Assembly (NCBI GenBank): GCA_963783945.1
Contig: CAWAPS010000007.1
Span: 789,595 to 853,594, forward strand
Source: CAWAPS01 sp963783945
GTDB lineage: Bacteria > Actinomycetota > Acidimicrobiia > Acidimicrobiales > Palsa-688
DNA: 64,000 nt
Direction of reading: 5' to 3'
In this document: positions 45,219 to 52,070 of the stretch, one piece after another
Position numbering within the stretch: position 1 is the first letter of the stretch
Layout of the letters: every line of letters starts with the position of its first letter
The notes under the pieces: generated by a model
The model's input: only the letters and a program-made list of their open reading frames with translations
The model's database searches: none
Told to the model about the DNA's origin: nothing
Program-made: the position numbers and the translations under genes

Positions 45219-45691
45219 CCGTCTTCGAGGGCGGCCTCAACGGCAGCGGCCTGCGCATCGCAATCGCGGCGAGCCGGTTCAACGAGGCCATCGTCAGCCA
45301 CCTGGTCGAGGGGGCCACAGACTGCCTGCGCCGCCACGGCGTCGACGCCGACGCGATCGACCTGGCGTGGGCTCCCGGAGCGTTCGAGCTGCCCCTGGTG
45401 GCGGCCCGCCTGGCCGGCAGCGGCAACTACGACGCGGTCATCACCCTGGGGGCGGTGATCCGGGGCGCCACCGGCCACTACGAGTTCGTGGCCGGCCAGT
45501 GCGCCTCCGGGGTCCAGCGGGTGCAGCTGGATGCGGGCATACCCGTGGTGTTCGGGGTTCTCACCACCGACACGATCGAGCAGGCCGTCGAGCGGGCGGG
45601 GGCCAAAGCCGGCAACAAGGGCTTCGAAGCCGCTCTGACCGCGATAGAGATGGCCAACCTCCTGGGCGACCTTCCCAAGCCCGAGAAGTGA
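45215..45691 (+). CDS. ribH: 6,7-dimethyl-8-ribityllumazine synthase
   Basis: Condenses the RibA/RibD product with DHBP; forms pentamers or 60-mers. 158 residues: IAASRFNEAIVSHLVEGA, the WAPGAFELPL loop, TLGAVIRGATGHYEFVAGQ (catalytic His) and PVVFGVLTTDTIEQAVERAG. GTG overlaps the ribBA stop by four bases. Completes ribD-ribE-ribBA-ribH. Confidence 0.97.
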   Translation: MTVFEGGLNGSGLRIAIAASRFNEAIVSHLVEGATDCLRRHGVDADAIDLAWAPGAFELPLVAARLAGSGNYDAVITLGAVIRGATGHYEFVAGQCASGVQRVQLDAGIPVVFGVLTTDTIEQAVERAGAKAGNKGFEAALTAIEMANLLGDLPKPEK

Positions 45692-45705
45692 CCGGCTGAG
45701 CCCCG

Positions 45706-46581
45706 GTGCTGCGGATCGTCCTGCCCAAAGGCTCGCTCGAGCGGGCCACCCTCGACCTGTTCGAGGCCGCCGACCTCGCCGTGCTCCGTAGTTCCAACGT
45801 CGATTACCGGGCGTCGATCGACGATCCCCGGGTATCGGAGGTGCGCATCCTCCGGCCCCAGGAGATACCGCTGTACGTGGCCGAAGGCCTCTTCGAGCTG
45901 GGGATCACCGGTCGGGACTGGATCGAGGAGACCGACAGCGAGGTGGCGTCCCTCGGCGAGCTGCGCTACAGCAAGGCCACCTCGAACCCGATCAGGGTCG
46001 TCCTGGCGGTGGCGGAGGAATCGCCCGTCCGGTCGATAAGTGACCTTCCGGCCGGCACCCGGGTGTCGACCGAGTACCCGGCCCTCACCAGCCGCTTCCT
46101 GGAAAAGCACGGAGTCGACGCCGAGGTCCGGCTGTCCCACGGGGCGACCGAGGCCAAGATCCCCGAGATCGCCGACGCCGTGGTCGAGATAACCGAGACG
46201 GGCCGGGCCCTGCGGGCAGCCGGCCTGCGAATCATCGCCACCGTCCTCGAGTCCTACACCGAGCTGATAGCCAACCCGGTGGCCTACGCCGACGACGACA
46301 AGCGCCACGCCATGGAGCAGCTCATGAGCCTCCTCACCGGCACCCTGATCGCCCGCGGCCGGGTCCTCGTCAAGTTGAACGTGGTGGAGGCGGCCCTGGC
46401 CTCGGTGATCGAGCTCCTGCCGGCCATGAAGTCGCCGACGGTCTCCAAGCTCTACGGGGAGGACGGCTTCGCGGTCGAGGCGGTTGTGCCCAAGCACACC
46501 ATCAACACTCTCATCCCTGCCCTGAAGGACCACGGGGCGACCGACATCATCGAGCTCCCGATCGCCAAGATCGTCCCATGA
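45706..46581 (+). CDS. hisG: ATP phosphoribosyltransferase, long form
   Basis: First and feedback-regulated enzyme of histidine synthesis. 291 residues: catalytic periplasmic-binding-protein fold (LRIVLPKGSLERATL, ELGITGRDWIEE, VEITETGRALRAAGL) plus a C-terminal ACT-like regulatory domain (VKLNVVEAALASVIELLPAMKSPTVSKL), so HisZ is not needed. GTG 45706 is 14 bases after ribH. hisE, often just upstream, is absent. Confidence 0.95.
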   Translation: MLRIVLPKGSLERATLDLFEAADLAVLRSSNVDYRASIDDPRVSEVRILRPQEIPLYVAEGLFELGITGRDWIEETDSEVASLGELRYSKATSNPIRVVLAVAEESPVRSISDLPAGTRVSTEYPALTSRFLEKHGVDAEVRLSHGATEAKIPEIADAVVEITETGRALRAAGLRIIATVLESYTELIANPVAYADDDKRHAMEQLMSLLTGTLIARGRVLVKLNVVEAALASVIELLPAMKSPTVSKLYGEDGFAVEAVVPKHTINTLIPALKDHGATDIIELPIAKIVP

Positions 46582-46817
46582 GCGCCGGCTCGGGCGTTGA
46601 TCTCCACGGGACGGTCAGCGCCTATGACGACGCGGTCGGGATGGGCACGGTCGTCGCAGTGGGCGGCGGGGGTCGGGAGCTGGAGGCCTACCCGTTCCAC
46701 TGCACCCAGATCGCCGACGGCTCGAGGACGATCGAGGTGGGCGCCGACGTGATCTTTCGGGTCATCCCGGGCCGGTTGGGCCGCTGGGAGGCCGGGGCGC
46801 TGCGCCAGGGCGGGTGA
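46578..46817 (+). CDS. Cold-shock-like OB-fold protein
   Basis: 79 residues: HGTVSAYDDAVGMGTVV resembles the G-x-V-K-x-F-x-x-x-x-G-F-G strand of cold-shock proteins, with PFHCTQIADGSRTIEVGADVIFRV in place of the F-V-H strand. RNP1/RNP2 aromatics are only partly kept, so nucleic-acid binding is probable but unproven. ATG overlaps the hisG stop. Such genes often follow hisG in actinobacteria. Confidence 0.75.
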   Translation: MSAGSGVDLHGTVSAYDDAVGMGTVVAVGGGGRELEAYPFHCTQIADGSRTIEVGADVIFRVIPGRLGRWEAGALRQGG

Positions 46818-46854
46818 CGCCCGGTCCACCACGCCGGCCGCCCCCGCCGGGCCG

Positions 46855-47277
46855 CTAGCCCCCTTCGCCCGGAACTTCTCCCTGGTGAGCGCCGGCGACC
46901 CGCACGAAGGCCATGCGGAGGTTGGAGAGGCTCTCGACCAGATCAGGGCCCGGCTGACCGAGACGGGGTCCGAGCCCCTCGACCAACGCGGCCAGGGCAT
47001 CGATGGCGAGGCGGGCCTGGCCGAGCTGGGGGGGATCGAGGGAAAGGTGCAGGGCCGCCAGCTCGAACAGCCCGTAAGCGTGGTTGGCCACAACCACCTC
47101 GGCCGGAGTCCGGGCGAGGCGGTCGCGCAGCTCGGCCATCTGCGCCGCCGCCTCTTCCTCGCTCATCGAGGGGCCGCCGGGACCGGCCGGCTCGCCGCCC
47201 GGAGGGGGCCCGCCAGCGGATGACTCCGGCTCCCTGCGGATAGGTCTTTCACCCGAAGGCGTCCAAAGCGTGCTCAT
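46855..47277 (-). CDS. DUF1844 family protein
   Basis: 140 residues. N-terminal LWTPSGERPIRRE, a low-complexity Pro/Gly linker, then a helical domain with ANHAYGLFELAALHLSL and ARLAIDALAALVEGL typical of DUF1844, whose function is unknown. In actinobacteria it is commonly divergent from infC, as here. TAGGGT six bases before ATG 47277 suggests a leaderless transcript. Confidence 0.83.
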   Translation of the reverse strand: MSTLWTPSGERPIRREPESSAGGPPPGGEPAGPGGPSMSEEEAAAQMAELRDRLARTPAEVVVANHAYGLFELAALHLSLDPPQLGQARLAIDALAALVEGLGPRLGQPGPDLVESLSNLRMAFVRVAGAHQGEVPGEGG

Positions 47278-47283
47278 TGCGCT

Positions 47284-47289
47284 ACCCTA
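47284..47289 (-). promoter_or_regulatory. -10 box of a leaderless DUF1844 transcript
   Basis: On the minus strand TAGGGT, six bases, ATG 47277. On the plus strand the same short AT-richer segment (TACCCT, TATGTT, TCTAAT) probably holds the infC promoter. Confidence 0.45.
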
Positions 47290-47393
47290 TGTTGAAAATC
47301 TAATTCGGGAAGCGGGGCCGTACGGCCTCCACCTGGCCACCGGTTGTGTCTCTGGGCGCGATGGACGGTGCGTCCTGGTCGTTCGACCGCCGA

Positions 47394-47420
47394 GGCGGGC
47401 GTTGCTTCCTTGCGCCCGCC
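47394..47420 (+). promoter_or_regulatory. Hairpin in the infC leader
   Basis: GGCGGGCG at 47394-47401 pairs with CGCCCGCC at 47413-47420 over an 11-base loop, in the ~180-base leader before infC. It could be an attenuator or an autoregulatory site for L20 or IF3; the sequence alone cannot say which. Confidence 0.4.
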
Positions 47421-47467
47421 CTATTCGCGTTCTTCGGACAGGGCTTGACCACTAGGAGTGATGCGGC

Positions 47468-48226
47468 ATAGCCCCTGCGCCTGACCAAAGCGAGCACCGG
47501 ACCAACGACCGCATCCGGGCCCGGGAAGTCCTGTTGATCGACCCTGACGGTAAGCAGCTTGGAGTCAAACCTTTGCCGGAGGCTCTGAGCATCGCCCGCC
47601 AGATGGACCTCGATCTGGTGGAAGTGGCGGCCGAAGCCAATCCACCGGTCACCCGGATCATGGACTACAACCGCTTCAAGTACGAAGCGGCACAACGGGC
47701 CAAGGAATCCCGGAGAAAAGCCACCAGCACGGGCATCAAGGAGATGAAATACCGGCCGAAGATCGGGGTCGGGGATTTCGACACCAAGACCCGTCAGGTG
47801 TCCCGATTCCTTGGGGAAGGTCACAAGGTCAAGATCACCATCATGTTCCGCGGCCGCGAGATGAGCCACCCCGAGCTAGGCAAGAAGATCCTCGACCAGG
47901 TGGCCGAAGCGGTATCGGGCCACGCCAAGGTGGAGTCGGCGCCCAAGCTCGACGGCCGCAACATGATCATGGTGCTCGCCCCCGACCGCAAGGCCCAACA
48001 GGTCCGCAAGCCTCAGCCCAACGGCGCCGGCCGCGACCAGGAAGGTCGCCAGGGTCGACCTACTGCCACTAGCGGGGGAGATCCCCGATCCGGCGGAGAC
48101 CCGGTTCAGCCCGAGAGCGCCCCGGCCGGCGACTCGGGGGCACCCACCCCCCAGCCCGCGGTGGCCGCCGCCGGGTACGGGGCAGATGGTCAGGGCGTGG
48201 GCAGCAGCGCTCCTGCGGGTTCCTGA
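47468..48226 (+). CDS. infC: Translation initiation factor IF-3
   Basis: Checks start codons and keeps 30S subunits free. 252 residues from ATA 47468. RTNDRIRAREVLLIDPDGKQLG, DLVEVAAEANPPVTRIMDYNRFKYE, RPKIGVGDFDTK and VKITIMFRGREMSHPELGK are standard; ~70 low-complexity residues extend the C-terminus. The TTG at 47534 lies inside the conserved N-terminal strand, so translation must start upstream; only ATA 47468 (AGGAG nine bases before it) fits between the stop at 47459 and the conserved region. Near-cognate AUU/AUC/AUA starts are a known hallmark of infC autoregulation. rpmI and rplT follow. Confidence 0.93.
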   Translation: MAPAPDQSEHRTNDRIRAREVLLIDPDGKQLGVKPLPEALSIARQMDLDLVEVAAEANPPVTRIMDYNRFKYEAAQRAKESRRKATSTGIKEMKYRPKIGVGDFDTKTRQVSRFLGEGHKVKITIMFRGREMSHPELGKKILDQVAEAVSGHAKVESAPKLDGRNMIMVLAPDRKAQQVRKPQPNGAGRDQEGRQGRPTATSGGDPRSGGDPVQPESAPAGDSGAPTPQPAVAAAGYGADGQGVGSSAPAGS

Positions 48227-48265
48227 CCCGACCCGCCTCCCGAGTACTACTAGGAGTTCCAGAAG

Positions 48266-48460
48266 ATGCCGAAGATGAAGACCGATAGGGGCGCGGCCAA
48301 GCGCTTCAAGATCACGGGCAGCGGCAAGCTGCGCCGGCGCCAGGCGTTCCGGTCCCACCTGCTCGAGAAGAAGTCGAGCACGCGGACCCGGCGCCTGGGT
48401 CGGGAAGTCGACGTGGCCCCGGGCGACGTCAAGGCGGTCAAGCGCCTTCTGGGGCTCTGA
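48266..48460 (+). CDS. rpmI: 50S ribosomal protein L35
   Basis: 64 residues, MPKMKTDRGAAKRFKITGSGKLRRRQAFRSH and a basic tail, the complete L35 pattern. AGGAGTTCC lies upstream of ATG 48266. Between infC and rplT in the conserved order. Confidence 0.96.
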   Translation: MPKMKTDRGAAKRFKITGSGKLRRRQAFRSHLLEKKSSTRTRRLGREVDVAPGDVKAVKRLLGL

Positions 48461-48539
48461 CGGGCCGGGCCGGTCGGCCCAGGTCCAGGCATACGCAGGA
48501 ACTGCGTATTTTGTCATTCCGGTTGAAAGGAGAAAGTCG

Positions 48540-49022
48540 ATGGCCCGGGTGAAGCGTGCCGTCCACACCAAGAAGCACCGCCGCGCTGTCCTCGAACAGG
48601 CACAGGGCTATTTCGGCAACAAGAGCCGGAGCTATCGCGCCGCCCACGAGCAGGTGATGCACTCCCTGCAGTACGCCTACAGGGATCGAAGGGCCCGCAA
48701 GGGCGACTTCCGCCAGCTATGGATTCAACGGATCAACGCGGCGTCGCGCGCCCATGGGATGAGCTACAGCCGGCTCATAGCGGGGCTGAAGGTGGCCGGT
48801 GTCGAAGTGGACCGGAAGATCCTCGCCGACTTGGCGGTGACCGACGGAGCGGCGTTCGGCGCTCTGGTCGACGTGGCCCGTGACGCCCTGAACGGAGACG
48901 GTACGGTCGCGGCGGCTGCTCTGGCGGCGAAACCGCCCGATGCGGAGCCGGCCGCCGTGGCCTCCGCCGCGCCGGGTTCGGCTGCGGACGAGCCCGCCGC
49001 CTCCGCTTCGACCGACGACTGA
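48540..49022 (+). CDS. rplT: 50S ribosomal protein L20
   Basis: 160 residues. The first ~117 are standard L20 (MARVKRAVHTKKHRRAVLEQ, GYFGNKSRSYRAAHEQV, RDRRARKGDFRQLWIQRINAA, SRLIAGLKVAGVEVDRKILADLA). About 40 Ala/Pro/Ser-rich residues are added at the C-terminus. AAAGGAGAAA precedes ATG. L20 often represses its own operon in other bacteria. Confidence 0.96.
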   Translation: MARVKRAVHTKKHRRAVLEQAQGYFGNKSRSYRAAHEQVMHSLQYAYRDRRARKGDFRQLWIQRINAASRAHGMSYSRLIAGLKVAGVEVDRKILADLAVTDGAAFGALVDVARDALNGDGTVAAAALAAKPPDAEPAAVASAAPGSAADEPAASASTDD

Positions 49023-49062
49023 AGGCCGGGTCTCCGGCCCGCTCGGCTTCCGCCACCCGGCG

Positions 49063-49866
49063 GTGCTGACCTTGCGCCGCCTGCTGGAGCGCCGCGCCGC
49101 CCGCTGGGAGGAACGCCGGTTCGTCGTCGAGGGGGCCAAGCTGCTCGGCGAGGCGCTGGCGTCAGGGGCCGCGATCGAGACGGTCTACCTCGACGCGGCC
49201 GACGCGACCTCGGCCCATCGCGACCTGGCCGAGCGCTGCGCCGCGGCCGGGGCCCAGGTCCTCGAGCTCCAGCCGGGCGTCCTCGCCCGGGCGGGCGACG
49301 CCGTGACCCCCCAGCCGATCGCCGGGCTGGTCGCCATGGTGGACGTGGACCTCGGCGCCCTCGAAGGTCGAGACCTGCGTCCCGCTGTGGTTTGCGTGGG
49401 ACTGCAGGACCCCGGAAACGCCGGGTCGGTGCTCCGCTCGGCAGCCGCTTCAGGAGCCGGGGCGGTCGTCTTCTGCGCCGGCTCCGTGGACCTTTACAAC
49501 CCTAAATCCGTCCGATCCTCGGCCGGCGCCGTATTCCACGTGCCGGTGGTAGCCGGCGACGACGCCGAGGAGGTCTTCGACGAGTTGGCTCGCTGGGGCT
49601 TACGGCTAATGGGGACGGCATCGGCAGGCGGCCACGACTATCTCGACGCCGACCTCGCCGCCCCCGCGGCCCTGGTGTTCGGCAGCGAGAGCAACGGTCT
49701 GCCCGCCGACCTCGAGGCCCGGCTGGACGAGCGGGTCACGATCCCCATGAGCGCAGGGGTGGAATCGATAAACGTCGCCATGGCTGCGGCGGTGCTCTGC
49801 TTCGAGGCGGCCCGCCAACGCCGGGCCGCGGTCAGGCGACCGGACATCGGGACCGGAGCGGCGTGA
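49063..49866 (+). CDS. SpoU-family rRNA 2'-O-methyltransferase
   Basis: 267 residues from GTG 49063. Substrate-binding N-terminal domain (RRLLERRAARWEERRFVVEGAKLL) and knotted domain with GLQDPGNAGSVLRSAAASGA, LVFGSESNGLP and IPMSAGVESINVAMAAAVLCFEA. The layout equals the RNA methyltransferase commonly found between rplT and pheS (TsnR/RlmB-like). The stop overlaps the next gene. Confidence 0.9.
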   Translation: MLTLRRLLERRAARWEERRFVVEGAKLLGEALASGAAIETVYLDAADATSAHRDLAERCAAAGAQVLELQPGVLARAGDAVTPQPIAGLVAMVDVDLGALEGRDLRPAVVCVGLQDPGNAGSVLRSAAASGAGAVVFCAGSVDLYNPKSVRSSAGAVFHVPVVAGDDAEEVFDELARWGLRLMGTASAGGHDYLDADLAAPAALVFGSESNGLPADLEARLDERVTIPMSAGVESINVAMAAAVLCFEAARQRRAAVRRPDIGTGAA

Positions 49867-50969
49867 GCCTGAACCCGGTCAGCGGTTCCGAGCTCGGTCA
49901 CCACGGCCACGACGGATCGGACCCGTTCGACCAACTCCCCGACGGCGTGGTGTTCGTAGACGGTAACCAGCGCATCACCTATGCCAACCGGGCGGCACTG
50001 CGGCTGACCGGATACTCGGCGAAGGAGCTGGTGGACGAGCGGTGCGGAGCATTTCTCAACATCCGGGATGACAAGGGAGAACGCTTCGACGTGTCCGGGA
50101 GGGCGCCGGCCGGTTTCAGCTCCATGGGCGGCCCGGGCGAGCTCGAGGCGGTCATCCGCCGGGGCGACGGCAGCGACCTCCGGGTGAGGCTCACCTCATC
50201 CGACCTGAGGGTTGGCGACGGTGAGGTCTCGGGGGCCGTCATCTCCGTGCGCGCCGCCGCCCGCCCCGACCCTGCGACCACCAGCGGCATCGATCTCCTG
50301 TCCGCGGTAAATCACGAGCTGCGGTCCCCGCTCACCTCGGTGAAGGGCTACACGAATCTCCTGCTCAACCGCTGGGACACCCTGCCCGACCAGCAGAAGC
50401 AGGCCATGCTGCGGCAGGTCAACCACGACGCCGATCGGATAACCCGGCTAATGGGCGAGCTGCTTGACGTAAGCCGCCTGGAAGCGCGAAGGCTGCCCCT
50501 GCACCGCGAGATCGTCGACCTGGCCCATCTGTCGCGGGCCGTGGTGGACAGGGTGCGCTTCGGGTACCCGGAGCTGACCGCCGACGTTTGCTTTCCCGAC
50601 GGCTTCCCCGCCGTCTACGTCGACCCCGACCGGATCGAGCAGGTTCTGACCAACCTGGTGGAGAACGCGTGCAAGTACGCCTCCCCCGTCAGCGTGCTGA
50701 TCGAGGGCTCAGCCGCGGGGGGCCAGGCCTCGGTGAGCGTGATCGACCAAGGGGACGGGATCCCGGAGCACGAGCTGCCGAGGGTGTTCGACCCATTCTT
50801 CCGCCGGGCCCACAGCCGGCCGGCCGGCAGCGGTCTCGGCCTGTGGATCAGCCGCGGCCTGGTGGAGTCCCACGGCGGCCGGCTGAGCGCCGAATCAAAA
50901 GTCGGGCACGGGTCGAAGTTTACGTTTACCCTTCCTTTCCTGGACTTGGGCAGACTGCAAGGAACGTGA
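49863..50969 (+). CDS. Soluble PAS-domain sensor histidine kinase
   Basis: 368 residues without a membrane segment. PAS domain ~22-125 (LPDGVVFVDGNQRITYANRAALRLTGYS), HisKA with phospho-acceptor His151 in VNHELRSPLTS, and HATPase_c with N box VENACKYA, G1 DQGDGIPEHELPRVFDPFFRR and G2 GSGLGLWISRG. No response regulator is adjacent. GTG 49863 overlaps the methyltransferase stop and its own stop overlaps pheS, so it is translated within the translation-factor operon. The signal bound by PAS is unknown. Confidence 0.92.
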   Translation: MSLNPVSGSELGHHGHDGSDPFDQLPDGVVFVDGNQRITYANRAALRLTGYSAKELVDERCGAFLNIRDDKGERFDVSGRAPAGFSSMGGPGELEAVIRRGDGSDLRVRLTSSDLRVGDGEVSGAVISVRAAARPDPATTSGIDLLSAVNHELRSPLTSVKGYTNLLLNRWDTLPDQQKQAMLRQVNHDADRITRLMGELLDVSRLEARRLPLHREIVDLAHLSRAVVDRVRFGYPELTADVCFPDGFPAVYVDPDRIEQVLTNLVENACKYASPVSVLIEGSAAGGQASVSVIDQGDGIPEHELPRVFDPFFRRAHSRPAGSGLGLWISRGLVESHGGRLSAESKVGHGSKFTFTLPFLDLGRLQGT

Positions 50970-52061
50970 ACGACGACAACATCCTGGAGCCGGGCGACCT
51001 GGCCGAATCGGTCGCGGCCGTAGAAGCCTCCGGTCGCGAGAGACTGCACCGGGCGGGGGACCTGGCGTCCTTTCTCGACGCTCGAGCGCGACGTGGTCGG
51101 AAAGCGGTCGGACCTGGCCCGGCTCAATACCCGGCTCGGACAGCTCGATGCCGGCGAGCGCCGGGCGGCAGGAGCACTCATCAATGCCGCTCGCGGCCGG
51201 CTCGACGCCGAGGCCCGGGCGCGGCGCGAGGAGTGGGAGCGAAAGGACCGCCTCTCCCGCATCGCGGCGGAAGGCATCGACCTCACCGAGACGGTCGCCG
51301 GCCCCCGGCGAGCCCCCCTCGCGGCGGCGGCGAGAGGCATCGGGCATACCAACCTGGTCACCCAGACCCGCGACGAGCTCGAGGACACGTTCGTCGCCAT
51401 GGGGTTCGTGGTGGCCGAAGGGCCCGAAGCGGAGACGGACTGGTACAACTTCGAGGCTCTCAACATGCCCCCGGCCCACCCGGCCCGGGGCATGTGGGAC
51501 ACCCTCTACCTGCGCCTCGGCGAGCCCGAGACGGTTCTGTTGCGGACCCACACCTCTCCGGTGCAGATCCGGCTCATGGAGGCCCACAAGCTCCCGATCT
51601 ACGCCGTCATGCCCGGCAGGTGCTACCGCAGGGACACTCCCGACGCCCGCCATCTGCCGGTCTTCCATCAGATAGAAGGGCTGGTGGTCGACGAGGGGAT
51701 CACGTTCGGCGATCTGGCCGGGGTGATCGAGTCGTTCACCACCGCGTTCTTCGGACCGGACATCCACTCGCGATTGCGCCCGTCGTACTTTCCGTTCACC
51801 GAGCCCTCAGCGGAGTTCGAGGTCACCTGCCCCATCTGCGGCGGGAGCGGCTGCCGGACCTGCAGCGGGTCCGGCTGGATCGAGCTCGGGGGCTGCGGGA
51901 TGGTCGACCCCAACGTCTTCGATGCGGTGGGGATCGATCCCGAGGTCTACACCGGCTTCGCCTTCGGCTTCGGCATCGACCGCCTGGCCCAGGTCAGGGC
52001 TCAGCTGTCCGACATGCGGGTCCTGCTCGACAACGACGTCCGTTTCCTCACCCAGTTCTAG
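50966..52061 (+). CDS. pheS: Phenylalanyl-tRNA synthetase alpha chain, apparent frameshift near 51085
   Basis: Catalytic subunit of class II PheRS. The N-terminal coiled coil starts at GTG 50966 (overlapping the kinase stop) and reads to FLDA; homology then continues in the next frame with VVGKRSDLARLNTRL, HTNLVTQTRDELED, MGFVVAEGPEAETDWYNFEALN, HPARGMWDTLYL, LRTHTSPVQIR and GFGIDRLAQVRAQLSDMR. Removing one base, or adding two, within CGAGCGCG (51083-51090) restores a 364-residue protein. The gene is normally essential, so true loss is unlikely. The unusual CPICGGSGCRTCSGSG segment in the catalytic domain is found in other actinobacterial PheS. Confidence 0.88.
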
Positions 52062-52070
52062 GTCCTGACC

